A stretch of 64,000 bases of DNA from Candidatus Contendibacter sp. (GTDB lineage Bacteria; Pseudomonadota; Gammaproteobacteria; Competibacterales; Competibacteraceae), in contig JARSSP010000051.1 of assembly GCA_029624675.1 (NCBI GenBank), positions 1-64,000 on the forward strand, read 5' to 3'. Shown here piece by piece: positions 16,815 through 27,066 of the stretch; the first letter of the stretch is position 1, and every line of letters begins with the position of its first letter. The notes below the pieces were generated by a model. The model saw only the letters and a list, made by a program, of their open reading frames with translations, did not search any database and was not told the origin of the DNA. The position numbers and the translations under genes are program-made.

Positions 16815-18875
16815 TCAGACCACATCGAAACGGTCGAACGTCATGCTGAACTGACCGCGCCCGCGCGTCATGCCGCGCAGATCGGTGATATACCCCAGCA
16901 GCCGATCCAGGGCGCAGTCGCAATGAATGATGGTCATCTCGCCCAGCGTCGTCGTGTCCCGGATCACAGCCCGCCGCGCCTGCAAATCACCCATGACGGC
17001 GCCGAGATCGCTTTCCGGCGCCACCACCTCGGTCGCCATGATCGGCCGCATGACCAAACTTCCGGCCCGCGAAATCGCCTTGCGCGCGGCTTCCGCCACC
17101 GCCACCCGCAGCGCGCGCGGGCTGGACAGCGCGCCGAACAGTTCTACTTCCAGCACTCGCACCGCCAAATCCTGCAAGGGCGCACCGGTCGCGGGGCCGC
17201 TATCGAGCACGTCGCCGGCGCCACCCGCCACGGCATCCCGTTGCGCTGGGTTCAACTCCACGCCTTCCGGCCTGACGCGTGGCTCGGCGAGCACGGTGGC
17301 GCCCGCCCCCCGCGACAACGGCTCCACCACCACCCGCGCCCAAGCTTTCAATTCCAGCTTCTTGTTGCCGTCCGCTTGCTCGATCTGGCGATGGAACAGG
17401 TTCTCGGCCTCGGCGGCCTGGGCGACGGTTTCGCGCAACACCACATCGGGGTTACCGACCCGGACGTTGACACCGAATTCCCGCCGCAGTCGCTCGCCCG
17501 CGATTTGCAGGTGTAACTCGCCCATGCCCCGCAACACCCGCTGGCCGGTTTCACGGTCTTCCTCGACCCGCAACGTCGGATCCTCCTGCTGCAACTTATC
17601 CAGCGCCTCCAACAACTTTTCCTCGTCGGCGCTGGACTGCGGCTCGACGGCCAGGCCCAGTACTGGCGCGCGGGTCTCGATGCGCTCCAGCCACAGCGGA
17701 TGACCTGGCGCGCATAGGGTATCGCCGGTGGTCGCCCAGCGCAGCCCGGCCAGCAACACGATCTGACCGGCGGTCGCCGCGTCCAGCCGGGTCTTGTGAT
17801 TGGCGTCCACCTCGAACAGTCGCGCCACCCGTTCCTGCCGCAAGGTCCCGTTCGGGCCAGGGATCGCCACCTCGTCACCAGGTTTCAGAACCCCTCGATA
17901 CAGCCGGGCGAACACATGACGGCGACCCTCCCACATTTGCACCTTGAACGCCAACGCCGCCAGCGGTCCGTTCGCTTCCATCGCCACCGGTTCCTCACCA
18001 CCGCCGGGCCGGTGCGCCAGACTTGGCGGTCGCTCGGTCGGGGCCGGCAACAACCTCACCACCCCGTCCAACAACGGCTGCACGCCCTGATTGCGCAGGG
18101 CGCTGCCGACAAAACAGGGGCAGACCTTGCCGGCCAGCGTGGCCTGGCGCAGCGCCGCCCAGACAGCCTCCGGGTCCGGCTCTTCCTCCGCCAACACCCG
18201 TTCGGCCAAGGCGTCGTCCATCTCCGCCGCCGCCAGCAACAAGCTTTCCCGCCAAGGCCGCGCCCATTCCCAGTTCGCTCCGTTGCAGGGCGCGACCTCC
18301 ACCCGTTCGCCCTTTTCGCCGACGAACCACAGCCGGGTCTTGTCGATCAGGTGAACAACCGAACCGTCGTAATCGGGTGACGGCACGGTGACCGCCACCG
18401 GGTCCACCGCCAACCGTTCGCGCACCGTCACCAGGGCGCGGGCGAAATCGGCGCCGGGCCGGTCCAGTTTGTTGACGAAAAACAGCGCCGGTAGGTGAAA
18501 GCGGGTGCGCTGGCGCCAGACGGTTTCGGTCTGCGGCTCCACGCCACGCACCCCGTCCAGCACGATCACGCAGCCGTCCAGCACCCGCATCGAACGCTCG
18601 ACCTCGATGGTGAAATCGACGTGGCCCGGCGTATCGATCAACTGGATCCGATGTTCGCGCCAAGGCAACTGGGTCACGGCGGCAGTGATGGTGATACCGT
18701 GCACCTGCTCCTCGACCTGGTAATCCATGTGGGCCGCGCCTTCGTGCACCTCGCCGATCTTGTGGGAGGCGCCCGCGTAGTACAGCATCCGCTCGGTCAG
18801 GGTAGTCTTGCCGGCGTCCACGTGCGCGGCGATGCCGATATTGCGCACTCGCGCAAGGTCTGAATCCTTGGGCAT
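16815..18875 (-). CDS. Elongation factor G-like GTPase (EF-G paralogue)
   Basis: A 686-residue translational GTPase with the five-domain EF-G order: G domain with AHVDAGKTTLTERML, DTPGHVDF and NKLDRPG; domain II around 300-390; domains III-V to the end, closing with RGRGQFSMTFDRFD. EF-G moves tRNA-mRNA after peptide transfer, but second copies may act in recycling, or be stress variants. Switch I reads QVHGITIT instead of the usual QERGITIT, so an Arg is a His. No ribosomal protein genes are nearby, which also argues for a paralogue rather than the main fusA. ATG 18875 begins nine bases after the DUF1015 stop; a GTG at 18902 would overlap that gene. The pair is probably an operon. Confidence 0.85.
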   Translation of the reverse strand: MPKDSDLARVRNIGIAAHVDAGKTTLTERMLYYAGASHKIGEVHEGAAHMDYQVEEQVHGITITAAVTQLPWREHRIQLIDTPGHVDFTIEVERSMRVLDGCVIVLDGVRGVEPQTETVWRQRTRFHLPALFFVNKLDRPGADFARALVTVRERLAVDPVAVTVPSPDYDGSVVHLIDKTRLWFVGEKGERVEVAPCNGANWEWARPWRESLLLAAAEMDDALAERVLAEEEPDPEAVWAALRQATLAGKVCPCFVGSALRNQGVQPLLDGVVRLLPAPTERPPSLAHRPGGGEEPVAMEANGPLAALAFKVQMWEGRRHVFARLYRGVLKPGDEVAIPGPNGTLRQERVARLFEVDANHKTRLDAATAGQIVLLAGLRWATTGDTLCAPGHPLWLERIETRAPVLGLAVEPQSSADEEKLLEALDKLQQEDPTLRVEEDRETGQRVLRGMGELHLQIAGERLRREFGVNVRVGNPDVVLRETVAQAAEAENLFHRQIEQADGNKKLELKAWARVVVEPLSRGAGATVLAEPRVRPEGVELNPAQRDAVAGGAGDVLDSGPATGAPLQDLAVRVLEVELFGALSSPRALRVAVAEAARKAISRAGSLVMRPIMATEVVAPESDLGAVMGDLQARRAVIRDTTTLGEMTIIHCDCALDRLLGYITDLRGMTRGRGQFSMTFDRFDVV

Positions 18876-18883
18876 GGGCTCAC

Positions 18884-20236
18884 TCACGCGATGCGCCGAC
18901 ACTCCAGATAGAATCGCTTCTCGTCAGCCTCACCCATCGAGAAGGTCTTTCGGGGCAACACACCGTCGCGGATAATGGTGCGGAAGAAGTCTTCCTTGGC
19001 CAGCGCCGGCAGGTAAAAGCCGATGTTGCCGGGCCGCGCGCCGAGTTGCGCCAACGTGCCCTCGCCGTGGATGTAGTCGAGCCGCGCGCCGGGCTGGCTC
19101 GGCAGATACTGATCCAGAAACGCTTGCAGGCCGGCGACCGGCAAGGTCAGGCGCGGTTGACCGACAGTCAACACGCCGTGACGATTCTCGCTGACGAACG
19201 CGACGGCGTGGCGGCCAGGCGAGCGTTGCATTTCCCGCCACGCCTGCCGCGCCGCCTCCCAGGAGGGGTAATCGTGCACCGTCAGCGTCGAACCCTGCGT
19301 CGCGAAAAACGCCGTCAGCGCCGTCAACAATCGGGCGGGATCGATGTTGAACGCCACCCGATGAATCGCCTCGAATTCCAGCCCCTCGTCGTGGAGATTG
19401 ACCAGTTCCACCAGAGCGTGGCGGGCCGGATGGTTCATGATGGCCATCGGATTGGGCGCGGCGCGCTTGAGGTTCTCCCAAATGATCTTGGCGGTGGCGA
19501 AGGAATGATTGCCGTCGCCCATGGCGTACAACAACACCGGTTCGTCACTGACCCGATAACGGGCGTTGAAGGCCGCTGGGTTCGCCAGCCGCGCCAACTG
19601 CTCGACCACCCATTGAATCAACATCGGATGCTCAACTCGCCAACCGCGCGCTCGACCGCCGCCTAGCATCAGCGGAAAGTCGTACAAGCTCTCCAGCGGC
19701 TCGGCGAACAGGGGGTCGATCACCGCGTGCTCCGGGTCGTCGATCAGCACCATGACGTGTGGTAGTTCCAACGACGCGCCCTCGCGCACCCGAACGCGCG
19801 GCGGCAGGCGTTCCAGAATAGTGTCCTCGGTGGGACGAATCAGGGTCTTGGCGCCCGGGTTGAAATCGTAATGCTCCAAATCCAACGCCACCATCAGACC
19901 CTTGCGCGTCCGGCCCCGCGCCGTCTCCCGCTCCACCCGCACCAGGCCGGGCGGCTGCGGAACCAGGATGCCATCGGCCAGATAACGACGCATGGCCTTC
20001 TGAATGGCCGCGATTCGTTGTGCTTCGTCGGCCGCGCCCAGATAGACCTCCGGCAAAATCAGCCGCAACGTGGACGGCGCATCGCCCACCAGGGCCTCCG
20101 CCCGCGCCCAGTAATCCGGTTGCGAGGTGTATTGATCGCAGGCGACCACCGCCCATTGGCTCGGATCCTCGCCGGATCGAGGCAAAAGCAGCGACGGGAT
20201 CTGCAAACCGATTCCAGCGAAATTCATCAACGGCAT
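18884..20236 (-). CDS. DUF1015 family protein
   Basis: A 450-residue DUF1015 protein, a widespread family of uncertain function, sometimes labelled HTH-containing or SerB-linked. The N-terminal part has the family block WAVVACDQYTSQPDYW, and the middle holds the conserved YAMGDGNHSFATAKIIW. The end, SMGEADEKRFYLECRRI, is also typical. No signal peptide or membrane segment. Two in-frame starts are possible, ATG 20236 and ATG 20227; GGAGAG fits the second one better. It lies directly upstream of the EF-G paralogue gene on the same strand and the pair is probably cotranscribed. Confidence 0.8.
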   Translation of the reverse strand: MPLMNFAGIGLQIPSLLLPRSGEDPSQWAVVACDQYTSQPDYWARAEALVGDAPSTLRLILPEVYLGAADEAQRIAAIQKAMRRYLADGILVPQPPGLVRVERETARGRTRKGLMVALDLEHYDFNPGAKTLIRPTEDTILERLPPRVRVREGASLELPHVMVLIDDPEHAVIDPLFAEPLESLYDFPLMLGGGRARGWRVEHPMLIQWVVEQLARLANPAAFNARYRVSDEPVLLYAMGDGNHSFATAKIIWENLKRAAPNPMAIMNHPARHALVELVNLHDEGLEFEAIHRVAFNIDPARLLTALTAFFATQGSTLTVHDYPSWEAARQAWREMQRSPGRHAVAFVSENRHGVLTVGQPRLTLPVAGLQAFLDQYLPSQPGARLDYIHGEGTLAQLGARPGNIGFYLPALAKEDFFRTIIRDGVLPRKTFSMGEADEKRFYLECRRIA

Positions 20237-20378
20237 CTCTCCAGTGGCTGGCGCGGGCGGGCGCGCCGGAAAAACCGGCGCAAGCTTAACAAAAAACGAG
20301 CGGCGCGCTCACCATCGGCAACGCAGTCGGCCATGACATACAATGAATCCATCAACCAGGCTCACCGGGTATCCATTC

Positions 20379-21713
20379 ATGCGCAAGCTGCTGAGTATCG
20401 TCATCGCCATCGTCGCCGTTGCGATCCTGTTGGGTGTCGGCGCCATCGGCTATCTCTGGTACAGCACCAAACAGGAGGTGGATCGCCTCGTCACGGCAGC
20501 CAAACCCTTCGCCGAAATCAGCTACGGCGGCATCGACGTATCCCCAGCCGGATCGATGGGCGTCAACCGACTGCGGATCAGACCCGTCATCGTCAACGAC
20601 TCCATCTCCATCGGCGCCATTCGACTCAACACTCCCAACTTCCTGGCCTTGCTCAATGTCCGCTGGCAATTGAGTCAGAACCAGTTGCCGGAAGCGTTGG
20701 CTCTGTCGTTCCAGGATTTCGAGCTGTCGCTGAGCGGCGGCATTCTCGGTGTCGATCCCGCTGGCCACGCCGATGAAAGCTCGCCGTTCGACCATCTGGA
20801 CGCGCTGGGCTGTGGGCCGATCACCGCGTTCGGCGCCCCCGAATGGCGGGAAATGGGCTACGACCGCTTCCTCGGCAATGTGGAAATCGGCTATCGCATC
20901 GATTCCAAGAACAACCTGCTGGAGCTGCGCGTCGACAGCGACATGCGAGACTGGGCGACGCTGAACCTGAGTATCGGCCTGGCCCTGACCAAACCGCCGA
21001 AGTCGTTGATGGAACTGCCCCTCTCGCTCACGCCCAAGCTCGCCAAGCTGAGCTTCATGTTGCGGGACGACGGCCTCAACCAGCGCCGGAACGCCTACTG
21101 CGCCGCCAAGGCCGGCAAACCTCTGCCCGAGTATCTCGCCGATCATGTCCAGCGGGTGGTCGAGCGCCTGCGCGCCAACGGTGTCATTCTGGGGCCTGGC
21201 TTGATTGCCGCTTACCAAAGCTATCTGACCGAAGGAAGCGCCCTGACCATCACGGCCGCTCCCCCCGCGCCCATCAACCCCGCCGAGTTGCATGAATACG
21301 TTCCCGCCGACATCGTCAAGCTGCTTGGACTCAGGGTGAAGGTGAACGAAGTCGCGGTTACCGACCTTGCCGTCGACTGGAACGCCGCCGCAATCACCAA
21401 GGCGCTGAACATCAAAACGAAGCCTGAATCGGAACCGGAACTGGAACCGCAGACCGCCTCGGCGCCGCCTCCGTCTCCGCCCTCCACCGCGATCAAAAAA
21501 ATCCACCCGACCTATCACCCCATTTCAGTTGGCGAACTCGGCCAACATGCCGGCAAGATCGTGAAGCTGCGCACTGCGAGCGGCGCGCAGTATCGCGGCC
21601 AACTACACAGCGCCACGGAAGATTTTATCCACATCACGGTGCGCAAATCCGGCGGCAGCGCGGTGCTTTCCCTGCGCACCCACGACATCACCGTGACGGA
21701 GGTGTTGTACTGA
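20379..21713 (+). CDS. Membrane-anchored protein of unknown function
   Basis: A 444-residue protein not recognised with confidence. MRKLLSIVIAIV starts one N-terminal membrane helix (about 5-25) that should anchor a large periplasmic region. Much of that region looks like alternating strands, reminiscent of DUF945 or AsmA-like proteins. A Pro/Glu-rich linker (about 347-370, with repeated EPELEPQ) leads to a small C-terminal strand-rich domain of about 75 residues (YHPISVGELGQHAGKIVKLR onward). That last domain has an Sm-like look (VKLRTASGAQYRGQLHSA). The frame opens at ATG 20343 but the charge-helix pattern favours 20379. It is divergent from DUF1015; the IS5 remnant begins directly behind it. 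Confidence 0.6.
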   Translation: MRKLLSIVIAIVAVAILLGVGAIGYLWYSTKQEVDRLVTAAKPFAEISYGGIDVSPAGSMGVNRLRIRPVIVNDSISIGAIRLNTPNFLALLNVRWQLSQNQLPEALALSFQDFELSLSGGILGVDPAGHADESSPFDHLDALGCGPITAFGAPEWREMGYDRFLGNVEIGYRIDSKNNLLELRVDSDMRDWATLNLSIGLALTKPPKSLMELPLSLTPKLAKLSFMLRDDGLNQRRNAYCAAKAGKPLPEYLADHVQRVVERLRANGVILGPGLIAAYQSYLTEGSALTITAAPPAPINPAELHEYVPADIVKLLGLRVKVNEVAVTDLAVDWNAAAITKALNIKTKPESEPELEPQTASAPPPSPPSTAIKKIHPTYHPISVGELGQHAGKIVKLRTASGAQYRGQLHSATEDFIHITVRKSGGSAVLSLRTHDITVTEVLY

Positions 21714-22095
21714 CGGCCGAGAAATCGCTTGGCGGAGCGATCCAGCCGGCGCCGATACGGCCGAACTGGACGAAGAAAGAAATTGTGGCAGTGTTCCACC
21801 GCTTGCCGAATCCGGCCGACGCCCAGTCGGCGCTGGCCTCGCGACGGGGCTTGCAAGCGGAAGCCGGCGGCCTTGGCGCGCGCCCGGCTGGGACGACGGA
21901 AACCCGGCCAAGAGCATCTCCCAAGGAATCCCCGCCACCAATACGTATGGCAAGGCGTGAAAACAATCGCGATCGCTCTTGGACGGGCGACCGTTGCCGC
22001 ACCCGATGCGAGCCGGCCAAATCGGCTCGAACAGCGCCCAGACCTCCTCGGGCAAGCGGCGCGCGAGGTTTTTCGGTTGCATTGGAACTCACCAA
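21712..22095 (-). pseudogene. Decayed IS5-family transposase remnant
   Basis: Translating the reverse strand gives the N-terminal part of an IS5-type transposase in one frame (RRLPEEVWALFEPIWP, GRPSKSDRDCFHALPYVLVA, GIPWEMLLAGFPS, about 22082-21890). After a frameshift, a further segment resembling the W-AG-W-region (WASAGFGKRWNTATISFF) follows in another frame at about 21825-21715. The catalytic DDE core is absent, so it is inactive. It lies between the membrane-anchored protein and a truncated-looking secreted peptide gene and probably explains the break there. Confidence 0.7.
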
Positions 22096-22163
22096 GTAGC
22101 CGGACCAGTTCCGGCTGTAGACCGCTTTTCGAAGGTTTTGTCCGGTAGTCCCAAGGCAGCGTT

Positions 22164-22280
22164 TTAGTTGTCCTTGGTCCGGACCTTGGATTCGTAGTTG
22201 CCACCCACCTCGATGCTACCGCTGGCCCAAACCGGGCTGCTCAACATCAGCAACATTGCCATCATCGCCAAGCTTTTCAT
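22164..22280 (-). CDS. Short secreted peptide, probably a gene truncated by the IS remnant
   Basis: A 38-codon frame: start ATG 22280, stop TAA at 22164-22166. A good AGGAG lies ten bases upstream. The first 20 residues form a clean signal peptide (MKSLAMMAMLLMLSSPVWAS) and only about 18 mature residues follow, ending KVRTKDN. A strong ribosome site and signal peptide on such a short frame, with IS5-type debris right behind the stop, suggest the 5' end of a longer periplasmic protein gene. A genuine small exported peptide cannot be excluded. Family not recognised. Confidence 0.5.
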   Translation of the reverse strand: MKSLAMMAMLLMLSSPVWASGSIEVGGNYESKVRTKDN

Positions 22281-22488
22281 TGTTCACGCTCCTGGAAAGT
22301 TTCGAGAGGCCCGGAGTATTCCCCTAGCAACCAAAACTTCGGGTTAGAAATGGGGCCACGGCTCGCCGTGCGTCGAAAAAATCGAGGGCAGTAGGGCAAG
22401 TAAGCCGATCCCTGCCATCGCCAGCCGGCATGTTACAATGCGCGCCTTGTTTCAAAACGGGTCCGTGGACAGCGAGCAGCGGCATTGC

Positions 22489-23115
22489 ATGCACATCGAA
22501 CAGGCCATCATCGAGGGATGCGAACAGTTGGATATCCGATTGCCGGGGGGAGCCTGCGGGTGCCTGGCGGCCTATCTGTCCCTGCTGGAGCGCTGGAACC
22601 GAGCCTACAATCTGACCGCCGTGCGCGAACCGGAGGTGATGGTGATCCGGCATCTGCTGGACAGCCTGTCCATCTTGCCCTGGCTGGAAGGGCCGCGCGT
22701 ACTGGACGTGGGCAGCGGCGCCGGTTTGCCGGGCATCCCGTTGGCTGTCGCCCGGCCGGAATACGAATTCTGCCTGCTGGACAGTAACGGCAAACGCACC
22801 CGATTCTTGACCCAGGCCGCCATCGAGTTGCAACTACCGAACGTCAGCGTGGCGCGCAGCCGGGTCGAGGACTATCGACCGGACACATTATTCAATAGCG
22901 TCGTGTCGCGAGCGTTCGCAACCCTGGCGGAGTTTGTGGCGGACGCCGGGCGGCTGTGCGCGCCGACGGGACGGCTGCTGGCGATGAAGGGCGTTTACCC
23001 CGATGACGAGTTGGCCCGCCTGCCGCCCGCCTACCAGGTGGTCGGCGTGTATCCGCTGCGGATTCCCCACCTGGACGCCGAGCGCCACCTGGTGCATTTG
23101 GCGCCCGCTTTCTGA
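22489..23115 (+). CDS. rsmG: 16S rRNA (guanine527-N7)-methyltransferase
   Basis: Methylates G527 of 16S rRNA using S-adenosylmethionine; loss is known to give low-level streptomycin resistance. The sequence shows the RsmG blocks LLERWNRAYNLTAVREPE, RHLLDSL, the SAM loop VLDVGSGAGLPGIPLA, and FNSVVSRAFATL. ATG 22489 gives 208 residues, close to the E. coli length; the frame is open back to ATG 22438, which coincides with a TTACAAT -10-like element and is less likely. Gene order rsmG-parA-parB-atp is a common arrangement near replication origins. mnmG, the usual upstream neighbour, is missing; IS debris lies there instead. Confidence 0.95.
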   Translation: MHIEQAIIEGCEQLDIRLPGGACGCLAAYLSLLERWNRAYNLTAVREPEVMVIRHLLDSLSILPWLEGPRVLDVGSGAGLPGIPLAVARPEYEFCLLDSNGKRTRFLTQAAIELQLPNVSVARSRVEDYRPDTLFNSVVSRAFATLAEFVADAGRLCAPTGRLLAMKGVYPDDELARLPPAYQVVGVYPLRIPHLDAERHLVHLAPAF

Positions 23116-23125
23116 GATTGAATGC

Positions 23126-23926
23126 ATGGCCGCCATCATCGCGATTACCAATCAGAAGGGGGGAGTGGGCAAAACCACCACCGCCGTCAACCTGGCCGCC
23201 TGCCTGGCGGCGCTGCGGCAGAACGTGTTGCTGATCGATCTCGACCCACAGGGCAACGCCACCATGGGCTGCGGCGTGGACAAGCACACCGTGCCCGCCA
23301 CCAGCTACGATGTGCTGTTGGGCGAGGCTACCTTGACCGAGGCCTTGCAATGGGTCGAAAAAGCCCAGATGCAATTGCTGCCAGCCAATGGTGACCTGAC
23401 CGCCGCCGAGGTCAATCTGTTGGAAAAGGATAACGCGCCGGATCGGCTGCGCGACGCTCTCGCCCCGGTGGTCTGGAATTTCGACGTGATCCTGATCGAC
23501 TGCCCGCCGGCGCTCAACATGCTGACGGTCAACGCCCTGACCGCCGCCCAGTCGGTGATCATCCCTGTCCAGTGCGAGTATTACGCCCTGGAAGGATTGT
23601 CGGCGCTGCTCGACACCATCGAGAAGGTACGCAAATCCACCAATCCCAGCTTGCGCGTTGAGGGTTTGGTACGGACCATGTTCGATCCCCGCAACCGCCT
23701 AGCCAACGACGTTTCCGCTCAGATCGTCGAGCATTTCGGGGCGACGGTGTTCGAGACGCTGATTCCCCGCAACGTGCGGTTGGCCGAGGCCCCCAGCTAC
23801 GGCCTGCCGATCATCCATTACGATGACAGCTCGCGTGGCGCCCAAAGCTACCGAGAACTGGCCAAGGAAGTACGGAAAAGACTGCGGCGGCCCGCCGCCA
23901 GGGTTGGAGAAGGAGCGGGCGCATGA
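23126..23926 (+). CDS. parA: Chromosome partitioning ATPase ParA (Soj)
   Basis: A 266-residue deviant-Walker ATPase that forms a nucleoid-bound gradient and moves ParB-parS complexes during chromosome segregation. The P-loop is KGGVGKTTTAVNLA with the signature lysine, followed by LIDLDPQGNATMGCG and LIDCPPALNMLTVNAL. The C-terminal part includes VEGLVRTMFDPRNRLANDV and LIPRNVRLAEAPSYGLPI, typical of chromosomal ParA. Start ATG 23126 lies ten bases after the rsmG stop. It overlaps parB by the ATGA arrangement at 23923, so translation is probably coupled. Confidence 0.97.
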   Translation: MAAIIAITNQKGGVGKTTTAVNLAACLAALRQNVLLIDLDPQGNATMGCGVDKHTVPATSYDVLLGEATLTEALQWVEKAQMQLLPANGDLTAAEVNLLEKDNAPDRLRDALAPVVWNFDVILIDCPPALNMLTVNALTAAQSVIIPVQCEYYALEGLSALLDTIEKVRKSTNPSLRVEGLVRTMFDPRNRLANDVSAQIVEHFGATVFETLIPRNVRLAEAPSYGLPIIHYDDSSRGAQSYRELAKEVRKRLRRPAARVGEGAGA

Positions 23927-24792
23927 TCAAAAAAAAGGGCGGCCTCGGGCGCGGCCTGGACGCGCTGCTGGGCGTGGCGACGCGAAGCGAAACCCCACTA
24001 GACCCAACGGCGGCCGAGACGTTCCGGTCATTGCCGGTCGATTGCATCCAGCGCGGTCGCTACCAGCCGCGACAAGACTTGCGCGAAGACACTTTGCGGG
24101 AGCTGGCCGAATCCATCCGCGCCCAGGGCGTGGTGCAGCCGGTGGTGGTGCGGCCGCTGGGAGAAGAGCGCTACGAACTGATCGCCGGGGAACGGCGCTG
24201 GCGGGCGGCGCAACTGGCCGACCTGCGCGAAGTGCCAGCCGTGATCCGCGAAGTGCCCGATCAGGCGGTCATTGCCATGGCGCTGATCGAGAACATCCAG
24301 CGCGAGGATCTGAACCCTTTGGAGGAAGCCGCAGCCCTACAACGGCTGCTCGTCGAATTCAATCTGACCCATCAGCAAGCCGCCGAGGCGGTGGGTCGGT
24401 CGCGAACCGCAGTGAGTAACCTGCTGCGGTTGCTAGAACTAGCCGAGGATGTGCAGCGGCTGGTGCGGGAACGCAAGTTAGACATGGGTCACGCCCGCGC
24501 CCTGTTGCCCCTGCCGCCAGCCCTGCAACGGGAAGCCGCCCGCCAAGTATTGGTGCGCGGGCTATCGGTCCGGGAAACCGAGGATCTGGCCCGCCGCCTC
24601 CAACAAAGCCCCGATGTTCCAGCACCAGCGGTAAAACCGCTTGATCCGGACATCCGGCTGCTGCAGGACGATCTGTCGGAACGGCTGGGTGCGCGGGTGC
24701 GCGTGCGGCATGTGGCCTCCGGCAAGGGTTGCGTGGTCATCCACTACAACAGCCTGGATGAACTGGACGGCATACTTTCCCGAGTCAAGTGA
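23923..24792 (+). CDS. parB: Chromosome partitioning protein ParB
   Basis: Binds parS sites near the origin, spreads as a CTP-dependent clamp and stimulates ParA. The 289-residue protein has a short basic N-terminus (KKKGGLGRGLDALLG), the CTPase/ParB-N domain with GRYQPRQDLRE, ELIAGERRWRAAQLA and ALIENIQREDLNPLEEA, a helix-turn-helix (LTHQQAAEAVGRSRTAVSN) and a C-terminal dimerisation domain that ends at LDELDGILSRVK. The start overlaps the parA stop. No parS (TGTTTCACGTGAAACA-like) was noticed in the window, but small variants would be easy to miss by eye. Confidence 0.96.
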   Translation: MIKKKGGLGRGLDALLGVATRSETPLDPTAAETFRSLPVDCIQRGRYQPRQDLREDTLRELAESIRAQGVVQPVVVRPLGEERYELIAGERRWRAAQLADLREVPAVIREVPDQAVIAMALIENIQREDLNPLEEAAALQRLLVEFNLTHQQAAEAVGRSRTAVSNLLRLLELAEDVQRLVRERKLDMGHARALLPLPPALQREAARQVLVRGLSVRETEDLARRLQQSPDVPAPAVKPLDPDIRLLQDDLSERLGARVRVRHVASGKGCVVIHYNSLDELDGILSRVK

Positions 24793-24806
24793 CGTGGTAA
24801 TTTTCG

Positions 24807-24836
24807 TTGACCCCACCGCGGCAAATTCCCTATAAT
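24807..24836 (+). promoter_or_regulatory. Sigma-70 promoter of the atp operon
   Basis: TTGACC at 24807-24812 and perfect TATAAT at 24831-24836 with an 18-base spacer, about 130 bases before atpI and just after the parB stop. A hairpin-prone GGGGAATGATCCCC lies in the leader near 24885. Confidence 0.7.
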
Positions 24837-24965
24837 TCGTGGCGCTCTACGCAGTCAGGGAAGGCTAGATAAAAAGTGGTTTTTGGGGAATGATCCCCGG
24901 AGTTTCGTAGAGAAATAAAACCAAAACAGACCATAACTAGACCAATAAATGATGCCCCGCGCGGT

Positions 24966-26143
<1,178 letters not shown>

Positions 26144-26228
26144 GCGGATCGGATCGGGCCAGCGCTCCGGTCGGGGCGTTCGGGTCGATCACAAGCCAGT
26201 TTCTTTCATCCACACCTCAATCTCTTAA

Positions 26229-26525
<297 letters not shown>

Positions 26526-26578
26526 GCTTTCGGGGCTCTTCGACGAGTTATACCTAATTTATCCGAGGAGGTAACAGC

Positions 26579-27049
26579 GTGAACTTCAATGCCACTTTGA
26601 TAGGGCAGATGATCACGTTCGGCCTGCTGGTGCTCTTTACCATGAAGTACGTGTGGCCGCCGATCATGCAAGCCATGCAGGATCGTCAGAAGCGGATCGC
26701 CGACGGTTTGGCGTCCGCGGAGCGGGGCGTGCGGGAGCAGGAACTGGCCAAGGCCAAAGCCGCGCAAATGCTGAAGGAAGCCAAACAGCATGCCGCCGAA
26801 ATCGTCGCCCAGGCCCACAAGCGCGCCAACGAGATCATCGAGCAATCGAAACAGGACGCCCGGGTTGAGGGAGACCGTCAGCTTCTCGCCGCCAAGGCCG
26901 AGATCGAGCAGGAGGTCAATCGCGCCCGCGAACAGCTTCGGAATCAAGTCGTCAGTCTCGCGGTCGCCGGCGCCAGCAAGGTTCTCAAGCGCGAGATCGA
27001 CGAAGCGGCCAACGCCGCCATGCTGGATGACTTGGTCGCTCAGTTATAA
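26579..27049 (+). CDS. atpF: F0F1 ATP synthase subunit b
   Basis: Peripheral stalk subunit: one N-terminal membrane helix (about 5-24) and a long charged helix that dimerises and holds delta/alpha. The 156-residue length equals E. coli AtpF. The start is GTG 26579 behind a very strong GAGGAGG; no ATG is available ahead of NFNATLIGQMITFGLLV. The Ala/Glu/Lys-rich right-handed coiled-coil region runs from about 30 to 135. Confidence 0.97.
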   Translation: MNFNATLIGQMITFGLLVLFTMKYVWPPIMQAMQDRQKRIADGLASAERGVREQELAKAKAAQMLKEAKQHAAEIVAQAHKRANEIIEQSKQDARVEGDRQLLAAKAEIEQEVNRAREQLRNQVVSLAVAGASKVLKREIDEAANAAMLDDLVAQL

Positions 27050-27066
27050 CCACACGGACCACGCCC

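Noticed and set aside
21625..21633. TTATCCACA, a perfect DnaA box
   Set aside because: A single copy inside a coding region, with no cluster of boxes or AT-rich unwinding region nearby, is expected by chance and is not evidence for an origin.
24793..24965. Possible riboswitch or leader RNA before atpI
   Set aside because: Only a small GGGGA/TCCCC hairpin is visible; a simple promoter and leader explain the gap.
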